NCBI GenBank assembly: GCA_023442755.1
Contig: JAEZXS010000279.1
Coordinates: 1 to 48,031 of the forward strand
DNA: 48,031 nt
Source: Pseudomonadota bacterium
Lineage (GTDB): Bacteria > Desulfobacterota > Syntrophobacteria > Syntrophobacterales > Syntrophobacteraceae
Direction: 5' to 3'
Shown: piece by piece, positions 25,362 through 33,959 of the stretch
Position numbering within the stretch: the stretch's first letter is position 1
Layout: every line of letters begins with the position of its first letter
Translations under genes and position numbers: made by a program
The notes under the pieces: model-generated
Told to the model about the DNA's origin: nothing
Database searches by the model: none
What the model saw: the letters and a program-made list of their open reading frames with translations, nothing else

Positions 25362-26543
25362 TTATTTTGCGATTTCGGCGTCGGTCAGGTAGCAGGCCGG
25401 GTCGCAGCTCCACAGGTCGCCGGTTGCGGCCTCGGCGCGCACGCGGAAGTTGCCCCCGCAGATGCCCAGCCACTTGCACTCGGCGCAACGCCCCTTGACG
25501 TAGAGCTTCTTGTCCTTGAGCTGCTTCATGAGAGGATTGGAAAGGTCGGTCCAAATTTCGCTGAACTTTCGCTCGCGAACGCTTCCAAACGAATAGTGGC
25601 GCCAGAACTGGTCGGCATGAACGGCCCCGTCCCAGCTGATGCAACCTATCCCGCGACCGGAATTGTTGCCTTCGTTCATCTGGAGCAGTTCGAGCACGTC
25701 GGCTGCGCGCGGAGATTTTTCCCGAACCATCCTGAGGTATACATAGGGGCCGTCCGCGTGGTTGTCCACGGTGAGCACCTCTTTCGGCTTTTCCCGTTCG
25801 TGCAGGTCGGCGGTCCTGTCGATGATGAGGTCTACGGCGGCGCGGGTCTCTTCGTGCGAGAGGTCTTCTTTCATCAGTTCGCTTCCCCGCCCGGCATAGA
25901 CCAGGTGATAGAAGCATACGCGGGGGATTTCGTACTTTTCGAGAAGATCGAAGATTCCGGGAATCTCACCGGCGTTCAACCGGTTCATCGTAAAGCGGAG
26001 GCCGACCTTGATCCCGGCGTCCTGGCAGGCAAGAATACCGTCCATGGCCTTGCGGAAGGCGCCTTTCACCCCTCTGAACCGGTCGTTGACCTCATCGAGG
26101 CCGTCCAGGCTGATCCCGACATAGGAAAGGCCCACTTTCTTGAGTTCGGAGGCCACGCGCGGCGTAATAAGCGTTCCGTTCGTGGAAATGACCGCCCGCA
26201 TCCCCTTTTGGACTGCGTAATCGGCCAGCTCGATAAGATCGGGCCGGACGAGGGGCTCGCCGCCGGAAAACAGGACTACGGGGCTCCCGAACCGGGCCAG
26301 GTCGTCGAGCACGCCCTTGCCCTCGGCGGTAGTGAGTTCGCCCGCAAATTCCTCGTCTTTCGCATGCGCATAACAGTGAACGCATTTGAGGTTGCAGCGC
26401 CTGGTCACATTCCAGACCACGACCGGTTTCTTGTCGGCGGAAAATTGAAGGAGATGGGATGGCAGCTTGCCGCTTTCACGTCCGTAGCGCAGGGCGTCGG
26501 AGGGTTCGACCGTCCCGCAGTAAAGTTTCGATATGCCTATCAT
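25362..26543 (-). CDS. ahbC: Radical SAM/SPASM enzyme, likely AhbC (12,18-didecarboxysiroheme deacetylase)
   Basis: 393-aa radical SAM protein. The SAM cluster is Cys50-x3-Cys54-x2-Cys57 (RRCNLKCVHCYA). GGEP and SLDGLDE follow, and a C-terminal SPASM-type cysteine set (GCISWDG, CAECKWLGICGG, CDPACYLTDAE) binds extra Fe-S clusters. The opening MIGISKLYCGTVEPSDALRY and the LLQFSADKKPVVVWN block are what I remember of AhbC from sulfate reducers. AhbC removes acetate side chains from 12,18-didecarboxysiroheme to give iron-coproporphyrin on the siroheme route to heme. AhbD is the main alternative. ATG 26543 is preceded by GGAG; a promoter lies at 26643-26671. It is a single gene. Confidence 0.75.
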   Translation of the reverse strand: MIGISKLYCGTVEPSDALRYGRESGKLPSHLLQFSADKKPVVVWNVTRRCNLKCVHCYAHAKDEEFAGELTTAEGKGVLDDLARFGSPVVLFSGGEPLVRPDLIELADYAVQKGMRAVISTNGTLITPRVASELKKVGLSYVGISLDGLDEVNDRFRGVKGAFRKAMDGILACQDAGIKVGLRFTMNRLNAGEIPGIFDLLEKYEIPRVCFYHLVYAGRGSELMKEDLSHEETRAAVDLIIDRTADLHEREKPKEVLTVDNHADGPYVYLRMVREKSPRAADVLELLQMNEGNNSGRGIGCISWDGAVHADQFWRHYSFGSVRERKFSEIWTDLSNPLMKQLKDKKLYVKGRCAECKWLGICGGNFRVRAEAATGDLWSCDPACYLTDAEIAK

Positions 26544-26642
26544 GTCGGCTCCAGGTACGTGCCCGCTCGCGCGAGCGCTGTCGGATGCGGTGAAGTTCCC
26601 CCGCGAGGTCTTATGCAAGCAATCGGCAGAAATAACAGGGAC

Positions 26643-26671
26643 AATATAACCTGCAATGGAGTGAAAGGCAA
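26643..26671 (-). promoter_or_regulatory. Sigma70-type promoter of ahbC
   Basis: On the minus strand TTGCCT (26671-26666), 17 bp, TATATT (26648-26643). Transcription would start near 26636, giving a leader of about 93 bases before ATG 26543. Confidence 0.6.
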
Positions 26672-26721
26672 AAGAACGTAGGTTCGATTAAGAACCGGTT
26701 GAGGGTAATTGAAGACACTGG

Positions 26722-26741
26722 GTCCCGGCTTTCGCCGGGAC
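26722..26741. repeat. GAAA-loop palindrome
   Basis: GTCCCGGC (26722-26729) and GCCGGGAC (26734-26741) form an 8-bp perfect stem; on the minus strand the loop is GAAA. Same dispersed element as at 571-598. It lies 20 bp after the ClpX-like stop and could act as a transcript end, but no T run follows on that strand. Confidence 0.6.
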
Positions 26742-26761
26742 AGAGTTTTATTTAAGGCGGG

Positions 26762-28549
26762 TCAGCTTCCCTTGGAAAATTCGCCCGGTTTCAACGGAAA
26801 CTCCCGGTAGCTTTCCCGGATAAGTTCGTCAAGATAGTTCTGGTGGTCCGTCACAGCCTCTTTTGGCAGGATGAACTGCGTCTGACCGCTCCGGTCTGCT
26901 ATCAGTCGGAATCCGTAGTCGTAATCGACCGAGATCTCCTGGCAGATGGCGGATGCGGAGGTTTCCTCCCGCAATGCTCGGGCTATGATCTCGGTGATCG
27001 CCTGGTCTTCGAAGTTGATCCGAAATCCGTGTTTTTCATAGAAATCCGCTTCAAACATCCGGGACTGGTTATACAGTGCAAGTACTTCGTCGAATATCGC
27101 TTCGATCGAAACTCCCGTGTCCACGTGGTAGTTGATCACCATGTCCGTGCGGTCGGGCGTGAAGACCATCGGATATTTTTCCGCGTACTTCCTCCTGGCC
27201 AGCACGATTTCCTCCCGGACCGCTTCCTTTTCTTCCACAACCAGCCTTTCGAATGCGGCGCGGAATTCCGGATCGTCTTGGTCCCGGAGCAGCCGTTCCA
27301 GCTCCGCTTCCGGTTCGTCGACGATTTTGCCCGTTATGGCGATGGCGTGGATTGGGGTCGAGGGAAGCTTCTTTTCAAACGGCAGGACCACTCTTTCGAG
27401 TACGCTAACCAGACCGCGGGCCCCGGTTTTTTCCGGGTAGGCCCGTTCGGCCAGCTTGCGCAGGGCCGCGTCTTCAAAACGGATATCTATTCCGTAGCTG
27501 CGAAAATCTTCCTTCTTGCCGACAATTATGGGATTTTTCGGATTCTTCAGGATATGGAAAAGGTCGTCCACCTCAAGCGGCTCCAATACGGCAACAACGG
27601 GGATGCGCCCTACGAACTCGCTCTCGAACCCGTACTGGATGAGGTCCTCCGCCTTGACGTGCTTGAGGAACCTGAAATCGTTTCCCCGGCTGTGCACCTG
27701 CGCACCAAACCCGATACCCTGCTTCTGAAGCCTCTGTTTTACGGTGTCGGCCAGTCCATTGAATGCCCCGCTCATGATGAACAGGATGTTCTTTGTATTG
27801 ACCGCCCGCTTCTCGCGCTTTCCCGTCTTGCGATACTGTTCGATCGCCTGGATCTGGGAAACGGGATCGTGCGGAACCTTGAGGTCAACCTCCGTCTCTT
27901 CCATCGGTTTGAGCAGTGCGCGCTGAACCCCCGTTCGCGATACGTCCGGGCCCCAGGCATGCTGGGCCGAAGATGCGATCTTGTCTATTTCGTCGATATA
28001 GATGATTCCGTGCTCCGCCAGCTCGATGTCGTCATCCGCCTGGATAACCAGTTCCCGCACGAGGTCTTCGACGTCGCCGCCCACATAGCCGGTTTCACTG
28101 AACTTGGTGGCATCGCCTTTGACAAACGGAACGCCGAGTTTCTGGGCGATAAGCTTGACCAGGTAGGTTTTTCCCACTCCGGTGGGGCCTATGAGCAGGA
28201 TATTGTTCTTGATCCTGCCGACCATCTGTTCGCTTCCGAAACGCGAACGCTTCTGCAGATATTTGATTCTGTTGTAATGCGTGCAAATCTTTGTGGCCAG
28301 AACCGCCTTGGGCTCGTCCTGGCGAATAACGTACCGGTTAAGGTATTCCTCCATTTCCTGCGGCTTCATATCGAACTTGATGTTTTCGATGCCGCCGGAC
28401 TTTGTCTCGGTTTCTTGCGTTTCCTTCTGTGGGGCCGACATCATGGGCGAAATCACCTTGATACGATATCCGTATTTTTTAGAGAGATAATCGCTCAGTT
28501 CTTTTTCAAGTGCTTCCTGATCTGGAAATTTCGGCGGTTCATCCGGCAT
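26762..28549 (-). CDS. ClpX-like AAA+ unfoldase lacking the zinc finger
   Basis: 595-aa AAA+ ATPase of the ClpX/HslU group. Walker A is GPTGVGKT (about 121-128), pore-1 loop is ETGYVGGDVED, Walker B is IIYIDEIDK (about 181-189). The tripeptide IGF (about 279-281, GIGFGAQVHS) is the ClpX loop that docks on ClpP and is absent from HslU. Sensor region: EFVGRIPVVAVLEPL. The N-terminal C4 zinc domain of ClpX is missing, replaced by about 95 acidic/polar residues. A C-terminal part of about 190 residues, rich in Glu, extends beyond the ClpX core. It likely unfolds substrates for ClpP or works alone. ATG 28549 follows AAGGA. It is divergent from the Lon-like protease gene. Confidence 0.85.
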   Translation of the reverse strand: MPDEPPKFPDQEALEKELSDYLSKKYGYRIKVISPMMSAPQKETQETETKSGGIENIKFDMKPQEMEEYLNRYVIRQDEPKAVLATKICTHYNRIKYLQKRSRFGSEQMVGRIKNNILLIGPTGVGKTYLVKLIAQKLGVPFVKGDATKFSETGYVGGDVEDLVRELVIQADDDIELAEHGIIYIDEIDKIASSAQHAWGPDVSRTGVQRALLKPMEETEVDLKVPHDPVSQIQAIEQYRKTGKREKRAVNTKNILFIMSGAFNGLADTVKQRLQKQGIGFGAQVHSRGNDFRFLKHVKAEDLIQYGFESEFVGRIPVVAVLEPLEVDDLFHILKNPKNPIIVGKKEDFRSYGIDIRFEDAALRKLAERAYPEKTGARGLVSVLERVVLPFEKKLPSTPIHAIAITGKIVDEPEAELERLLRDQDDPEFRAAFERLVVEEKEAVREEIVLARRKYAEKYPMVFTPDRTDMVINYHVDTGVSIEAIFDEVLALYNQSRMFEADFYEKHGFRINFEDQAITEIIARALREETSASAICQEISVDYDYGFRLIADRSGQTQFILPKEAVTDHQNYLDELIRESYREFPLKPGEFSKGS

Positions 28550-28606
28550 TGGAGATTCCTTCCCAAACTCATATGGGTATTGCTCATACCCTAACAACTT
28601 AAATTA

Positions 28607-28634
28607 AGTATAAATCCTTTTAATACGATTGCAA
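28607..28634 (-). promoter_or_regulatory. Sigma70-type promoter of the ClpX-like gene
   Basis: On the minus strand TTGCAA (28634-28629), 16 bp, TATACT (28612-28607). The 347-bp divergent gap (28550-28896) also contains a small GGGTAT/ATACCC leader hairpin near 28572-28590. For the plus-strand gene only a TATATT (28813-28818) with a weak -35 is seen. No clear heat-shock promoter is visible. Confidence 0.55.
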
Positions 28635-28896
28635 CGAACCGGACGACGCGGGGAGGCCGCGACCACCGGTTGCCGGGTCCTTACCTGCTAATCGACCTGT
28701 TCGCCCCTCGACTTCATTCCTTTAAACCGTTACCTGCTCAGGGGTGGGGGTATTACTACCTCAAAACGTCACAAGTTCAATGAGATTACTGGATTGCGTG
28801 ATGCCTTGTGTCTATATTGTTTTCAGAGAGCAAGCCCGGCGGTGTGCTCGATCCATGTTATTCCCACTTCTTGCGCGCGCTCCGGAGGTTTTACGC

Positions 28897-31800
28897 ATGC
28901 TTCCAATAGAATTACATCATAAGGTGCTGGACAGCCTCCCGCTGCCGACCGACAAGGCGATAAGCGGAACCTTCCAGGCACTGCATACGATTTTGAGTCA
29001 AAAAACGATTCCTTATTTCAGAAACGATCGCGGAGCGAACCTGCTTCGGATTTCAGCCCTGCGTCAGAGCATGTTTTTTCGTCGAATGGAGGATGAGGAA
29101 AACAAAATAGGACTGGCCACCCTGATGGTCCGAAATCGCCAGAACAGGACGATTCTCATTCATGAAAGGTTTTTCGATTACCTCGCATTCGTCCTGCCCA
29201 TCCGCAGCGATTTCGCACACCCGAACCGGAGTGCCGAGGAAAGAAAGCTGCTGGCCTTTTGCGAGTTCTTCCTCCGGCACCATTTCGAACACCTCGTATT
29301 TCCCGAAAAGACCGAAGCCGAGGTGATCCGTTCAGATGTCGATTTCGCCCTGCACTGGTCGAAGAAGGACCCCGGAGCCTATCATGCCCTGCGATCGGCA
29401 TTCAGCGATGCCATAAGCGGAATCAAGGGGCGAAACTATATCGCGCTGCTGGACAGGGCGGAACAGGGCGCCGGCTGTGATTTCCGGATGGCCAGGGTCC
29501 TGGGGACGTATGCCCGGAATCTGGCTGCACTCCCGGGACGTTTTCTCCCGGATATCTTTCAGGACGTCGATCCTGAGATGAAGATGCGAATATTGAACTT
29601 GTGTTACAGAAAGAGCCGCGATCCGGCCCAACCGCTTGTAAAAAGGGCCTCCAGTCTCAGAAAGGTGCTCCGGCTTTTTGCCCTCGCCGTAAGGCAGGAC
29701 CCGAAGCAGGGCATGGAGCTGTTCAGAGCCTTTCGAGAGCGCTGGGGGGTGGAGGCGCTTTTCCATGAACTCGATCTGCCCCTAGGTTTGATCGAGAAGA
29801 AGAGCATTGCACAACTCTTTGACGTTTTCAGCAAACATTTGGAGGAGTTCGTGGAGCCTGGAGACACCATTCATCAAGAGCCGCCGACGGTCTATTCGCA
29901 GTCGAGAGCGGAACCGATTCCCCAACAGACAAAGACCCTGAAGGAACGCATAGATGAAGCCAGGAACGACCCGGATGTGCCGCATTCCGTAGTGGAACTT
30001 ATCGAGAAAAACAAGATGAATGCGGCCGGGCAGAGTGGCGCGAAGTACACCGAACTTATCGAGACTCTGCTCGCCATACCCTGGGGGAACATCAAAAAGA
30101 TCTGGGTGTCGCCGGAAGAGTTCGAGGATGGGTTGAACCGGTCCCATTATGGTTTGAAAAAGCCGAAGGAGATCATCTGCGATTTCTTTGCCAACCTGAT
30201 CTGGCGCTATCAGCACTTCAAAGAATCGGAGAAGCAATCCTGGCATCGGACGGGGAGCGCACTGCTTTTTGTGGGGCCTCCCGGTGTAGGCAAGACTTCT
30301 CTTGCCATCTCGATAGCGCGCAACCTGGGGATCCCGTACCACAAGATTTCCCTGGGCGGCATGAAAGACGAGGCCGACATCAGGGGATATGGCTTTACCT
30401 ACGAGGGGTCGAAGCCGGGTCCCATTGTGCAGGGCCTTATTAAAATGGGGGTGATGAACGGCATGTTCATCATGGACGAGGCGGATAAGACCGAGAAGTT
30501 TGCGATTGCCACCCTGCTCGAGATCCTCGATCCCGAACAGAACCACCTCTTTCATGATAAGTACACGCAGAGCACGGTGGACATCGATCTGTCCAATGCG
30601 CATTTCATCCTGACCGCCAACACGATCGATACGGTGCCGCTTGCCATTCTGAACCGCTGCGAAGTGATCTTCCTCGACCGGTACAGCGTGGAGGAAAAGA
30701 TCTCGATAGCGAAGGAGTTCCTGCTCAACCGCATTCGCGACCGTTACCTGATCGGTCCGGACGAAATCTTTTTCGACCCGGAGGAAGAGAGCGAAATTCT
30801 TCGAAACCTGATCAGAAATTTCACCTTCGAAGCCGGGGTGCGCGATCTCGAGCGGATCATCCGCACGCTTTTCCTTCGCGTGCAGCGTAAGGAAATAATG
30901 GGTGAGGGCAGGAAGAGCGTGAGACTGACGTACGCTCGAATCCAGAAATACCTCGATCAGCCGATCCAGCCCCGGCTGATAAACGAAGACGACCGGGTCG
31001 GGGAAATGATGGGATTGGGAGTAAACATGGAGATGGGAATAGGAACCCTCATTCCCATCCAGGTAACTCCAATGAGCGAGTTTGACCGCAAGGATGGTCC
31101 GCGCAGCTATATGAGCATGGTCCACACGACCGGCAACATCGAGCGCGTGATGGACGAGAGCCGGAAGGTCGCCTCGACCGCAATCCTGCAGCGTTCCAGG
31201 GAGTTGAGCATCGATCCCGCCCGGTTGAGCATCCCTGTGCACCTGCATTTTATGGGCGGCTCGACCAAAAAGGACGGCCCTTCGGCGGGTGGAACCATTG
31301 CGCTGGCGCTGGCTTCGCTTTTTACGGAACGGAAGGTGCGCCGGGATGTGGCGATGACCGGGGAGATAGACACCCAGGGGAGAATCACCCACGTGGGTGG
31401 AATCGGGGTCAAACTCGAAACCGCGTACGCGGCGGGATGCAAGACCCTGATCATTCCCAGGGAAAACCTCTACGGTACCGAAGGAATCGACCGGCTTCCC
31501 GAGGCGCTGAAACAGGAACTGCAGATTCTGACCTTCAGCGAGTGGAAAGGAAGCCACAAGCCATTCGACTACGCGCGCCACGTGCTCCAGGTGGTTGCCG
31601 TTGACGACATCGTGCAGGCAGCGGAAGTAGCCTTTATCGACCAGGGTGAGATCGACTCGCTCGACGCCGATTTCGAGGAGCATGCCGAAAAAGCGCTCGT
31701 AGAGCTTGCGGCAAACGAAGCCCTTAGTTTCAAACGGCTGCGGCTGGGTTACTTCGACGATCCCGCGGAAGTGATTCCCGGCGTCCTCGAGGGCTTTTGC

Positions 31801-32364
31801 ACCGAGGACTACGGCTGTACCGTCCTGATCCGCAGCGATGTCAAGGACGACATACGCGCAGGCCTGCCGGGACCGGGACCGATGATCCGGTACCGGGAAT
31901 TCGACCCGTCGACCGAACGCTTCGCTGCCGTCGTAGATGAGCTCAAAAGGGAGTACTCCGGCGGTTCCCGGCCTCCGCTCAGGATCTCCATGATAGCCCC
32001 GCTTCCGTTCCTGGAAAAAGAGGAGGTCTGGGGGCCGGAGTTCAAGTCCGGCCCGGGGTTTACCGGCATACGGTTCTTTGCGAGCTGTTGCACCGCCGAG
32101 AATGTGTCGATACGGGATTGCCGGAAGATCCTGGCCAGAACGCAAACCTTCCTGGCCAAGCTCACGGATGAACTGCTTGGTAAATGTCCTTTCCTGGAAA
32201 AGAAGAACGGGATTTATGTGACCACGGTCGGTTTCATCCCGGAAAAATACCGGATCGATATTCAGCGGGCCGAAGAAATCCTGCACCAGGGCATCTCAAA
32301 ATGGCTCGGAATCGTGGGGGGTGAACAGGATGAAGTGGAAACGCCGCTCAAGACGCGGGCCTGA
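28897..32364 (+). CDS. Lon-family ATP-dependent protease with novel N- and C-terminal regions
   Basis: 1155-aa serine protease. Residues 1-420 do not resemble the Lon substrate-binding (LAN) domain. The AAA+ domain has HYGLKKPKE, Walker A GPPGVGKTS (about 459-467), Walker B FIMDEADKTE (about 523-532) and sensor TANTIDTVPLAILNRCEVI. The protease domain has the Lon catalytic Ser796 (KKDGPSAGG) and Lys839 (GIGVKLETA), 43 residues apart as in E. coli Lon. A further 240 residues follow the protease domain, with no family I know. The frame is open upstream to 28744, but GGAGG lies 9 bp before ATG 28897. It probably degrades specific cytoplasmic proteins. It faces the ClpX-like gene across a shared promoter region. 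Confidence 0.9.
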   Translation: MLPIELHHKVLDSLPLPTDKAISGTFQALHTILSQKTIPYFRNDRGANLLRISALRQSMFFRRMEDEENKIGLATLMVRNRQNRTILIHERFFDYLAFVLPIRSDFAHPNRSAEERKLLAFCEFFLRHHFEHLVFPEKTEAEVIRSDVDFALHWSKKDPGAYHALRSAFSDAISGIKGRNYIALLDRAEQGAGCDFRMARVLGTYARNLAALPGRFLPDIFQDVDPEMKMRILNLCYRKSRDPAQPLVKRASSLRKVLRLFALAVRQDPKQGMELFRAFRERWGVEALFHELDLPLGLIEKKSIAQLFDVFSKHLEEFVEPGDTIHQEPPTVYSQSRAEPIPQQTKTLKERIDEARNDPDVPHSVVELIEKNKMNAAGQSGAKYTELIETLLAIPWGNIKKIWVSPEEFEDGLNRSHYGLKKPKEIICDFFANLIWRYQHFKESEKQSWHRTGSALLFVGPPGVGKTSLAISIARNLGIPYHKISLGGMKDEADIRGYGFTYEGSKPGPIVQGLIKMGVMNGMFIMDEADKTEKFAIATLLEILDPEQNHLFHDKYTQSTVDIDLSNAHFILTANTIDTVPLAILNRCEVIFLDRYSVEEKISIAKEFLLNRIRDRYLIGPDEIFFDPEEESEILRNLIRNFTFEAGVRDLERIIRTLFLRVQRKEIMGEGRKSVRLTYARIQKYLDQPIQPRLINEDDRVGEMMGLGVNMEMGIGTLIPIQVTPMSEFDRKDGPRSYMSMVHTTGNIERVMDESRKVASTAILQRSRELSIDPARLSIPVHLHFMGGSTKKDGPSAGGTIALALASLFTERKVRRDVAMTGEIDTQGRITHVGGIGVKLETAYAAGCKTLIIPRENLYGTEGIDRLPEALKQELQILTFSEWKGSHKPFDYARHVLQVVAVDDIVQAAEVAFIDQGEIDSLDADFEEHAEKALVELAANEALSFKRLRLGYFDDPAEVIPGVLEGFCTEDYGCTVLIRSDVKDDIRAGLPGPGPMIRYREFDPSTERFAAVVDELKREYSGGSRPPLRISMIAPLPFLEKEEVWGPEFKSGPGFTGIRFFASCCTAENVSIRDCRKILARTQTFLAKLTDELLGKCPFLEKKNGIYVTTVGFIPEKYRIDIQRAEEILHQGISKWLGIVGGEQDEVETPLKTRA

Positions 32365-32658
32365 GAACACCAACGGGATTGTTCGCCCCCGGCTCTTCGC
32401 TGCGTCGGAATGACGAAATAAACGGGCATATAAAGCCGAATTTATGATGGAACATGCTATTTATATATCTATTGGAATAGTGGTTTGTATATAGGCCTGA
32501 TATGTCAATCTGTATAGTTATTAAGAAATTTCTAATCTATTATTCTTTCTCAAAATAGTTGTATATACGAATGAGATCGTATAAGCTGTTTTTGTAGCTC
32601 TCATATACAGGATATGACCCAGCCATTGTTCCATAATACTTCCAGGGGAGGAGAATAT
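32365..32658. other. AT-rich leader region of the GH19 gene
   Basis: A 294-bp gap whose part 32450-32640 is strikingly AT-rich for this genome, with repeated TATATA/GTATA stretches and an AGCT-GTTTTTGT-AGCT hairpin (about 32584-32599). It probably holds the promoter of the next gene. TTGTAT-N15-TATAAG near 32558-32584 is a possible but short-spaced candidate. No gene is seen. Confidence 0.5.
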
Positions 32659-33501
32659 ATGCCATCGCCACCTGATGGAACGGAGGACAGCAAAGCTTCG
32701 GGGCGGGGTTTGAAACTGCTTGAGGGAGCCGTCGGCGTGCACTGCCGGAATTCCCCCTACGATGTTGAATCCGTGCAGCGGCTGCTTAATATCAACATCG
32801 AGCGTATCGCTCCGGCAGGGCCTCTTCAGTGTGACGGCAGATTCGGAAGCAAGACATCGGAGGCAATTCGCGCGTTTCAGAGGATTGCGCTATCGCAGGC
32901 TGAACCCAGTGGAATCGTGGGTCCCGACGATCCCACCATGGCTGCGCTCTGCGCTTGCCTGCCGCAATCCCTCGACGAGCAACTCATGTCGATCCTCTAC
33001 CTCAACGCGGTCGAACAGACGGTAACCGCCCTGACGCCCGCCATCCTGGATACGATGGCCAGGTACGAAGTCGGCAATCCCCTGCGCCAGGCACACTTTC
33101 TCGCGCAGGTCGGGCACGAAAGCGGGGAATTACTCTACAGAAAGGAGATTGCATCGGGCGCCGCCTACGAATACCGGAAAGACCTTGGAAACACGCAGCC
33201 GGGGGACGGTCCGCGGTACAAGGGGCGCGGCTTGATCCAGTTGACCGGACGCGCCAACTATGCCGAGTACAGTCGCACCGGCGCATTCCGCATCGATGTG
33301 GAATCCGATCCCGAACAGCTTGCAGCCGATGACCGGCTGTGCGTGGATGTGGCCGGCTGGTTCTGGCGCCGGCATTCCCTCAATGCATTGGCCGACCGCG
33401 ACGACCTGGAAGCTATCACGCGCCGGATCAACGGTGGTTTGAACGGCCTGGATAACCGGCGCAGGCTTCTTCTGCGCGCTAAAACCCTTTTGGGAGCATA
33501 A
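32659..33501 (+). CDS. Peptidoglycan-binding GH19 lysozyme/chitinase-like protein
   Basis: 280-aa protein. Residues about 25-100 form a PG_binding_1-type repeat (DVESVQRLLN, DGRFGSKTSEAIRAFQR). Residues 110-280 form a GH19 domain with the catalytic Glu in GHESGEL, the family block YKGRGLIQLTGRANYAEYS and the C-terminal RRINGGLNGLDNRR. It cleaves glycosidic bonds in peptidoglycan or chitin. No signal peptide is visible, so it resembles a phage endolysin or a cargo enzyme more than a secreted chitinase. No other phage genes are nearby. ATG 32659 follows GGGAGGAG. Confidence 0.88.
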   Translation: MPSPPDGTEDSKASGRGLKLLEGAVGVHCRNSPYDVESVQRLLNINIERIAPAGPLQCDGRFGSKTSEAIRAFQRIALSQAEPSGIVGPDDPTMAALCACLPQSLDEQLMSILYLNAVEQTVTALTPAILDTMARYEVGNPLRQAHFLAQVGHESGELLYRKEIASGAAYEYRKDLGNTQPGDGPRYKGRGLIQLTGRANYAEYSRTGAFRIDVESDPEQLAADDRLCVDVAGWFWRRHSLNALADRDDLEAITRRINGGLNGLDNRRRLLLRAKTLLGA

Positions 33502-33549
33502 CGGAAGTCGAATTCCCGCAGACCTTTCCTGTTCCCCCGGCTCGATGCA

Positions 33550-33583
33550 AAAGAAAACCCGGCCACTCTCTGTGCAGCCGGGT
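33550..33583 (-). terminator. Intrinsic terminator of the small secreted protein gene
   Basis: On the minus strand ACCCGGC (33583-33577) pairs with GCCGGGT (33563-33557), followed by TTTCTTTT. It lies 20 bp beyond the stop of the gene at 33603. Confidence 0.75.
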
Positions 33584-33602
33584 CTTCGGTCTCGTTCGAT
33601 CC

Positions 33603-33848
33603 TTATTCAGGAGTGCAATCAGGAGGCTTTACCGTTACGATCTTCTCCTGCCATCCGATTTTCGGATTGGTATAATAAGGTCGCGTGATCGTTTGGGGGC
33701 TTCCGGCATCCCGGTCCGAACAGGGCGCGCTTTTCGCGAGTTGCTGCGAGTTTGCTGTCGCTGCCCCGCCCTGCGTCGTTGCCGCAAAAGCGGTTGAAGA
33801 GACGACTACCATTATTGCAAGCATGACGATCGCTAGAAATCTTCTCAT
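33603..33848 (-). CDS. Small secreted protein, Fur-controlled
   Basis: 81-aa protein with a clear Sec signal peptide (MRRF basic start, hydrophobic core, cleavage after STAFA, residue 22). The mature part of about 59 residues contains two cysteines (SAPCSDRD near its start and PPDC near its end) and PYYTNPKIGW. No family is recognised. ATG 33848 follows AAGGAG; the frame is open to 33887, but that part runs through the Fur box. Its promoter carries a near-consensus Fur box and an intrinsic terminator follows, so it is a single iron-regulated gene. Export to the periplasm, and a role in iron limitation, are inferred. Confidence 0.75.
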   Translation of the reverse strand: MRRFLAIVMLAIMVVVSSTAFAATTQGGAATANSQQLAKSAPCSDRDAGSPQTITRPYYTNPKIGWQEKIVTVKPPDCTPE

Positions 33849-33872
33849 GGTCGATACTCCTTCCACACTTTG

Positions 33873-33891
33873 AATAATGATAATCATTCTT
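33873..33891 (-). promoter_or_regulatory. Fur box
   Basis: AATAATGATAATCATTCTT matches 16 of 19 positions of the classical Fur consensus GATAATGATAATCATTATC, including the whole central ATAATGATAATCATT. It lies 25 bp before the start of the small secreted protein gene, where bound Fur would block the promoter. Confidence 0.8.
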
Positions 33892-33959
33892 ACTTGGTTG
33901 GTAGTACCCGCTCACGCAAGGTTTTTCAACTCCGCAGAAAGGCTCCGGGCCCAATTCGA

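Noticed and set aside
29782..32286. Very long minus-strand open frame opposite the Lon-like gene (similar frames oppose ppdK, acsB, the ClpX-like gene and the amidohydrolase)
   Set aside because: Antisense frames are expected in high-GC codon usage; they have no recognisable domains and overlap clearly functional genes.
32659..33501. Prophage region around the GH19 gene
   Set aside because: No structural, integrase, holin or packaging genes nearby.
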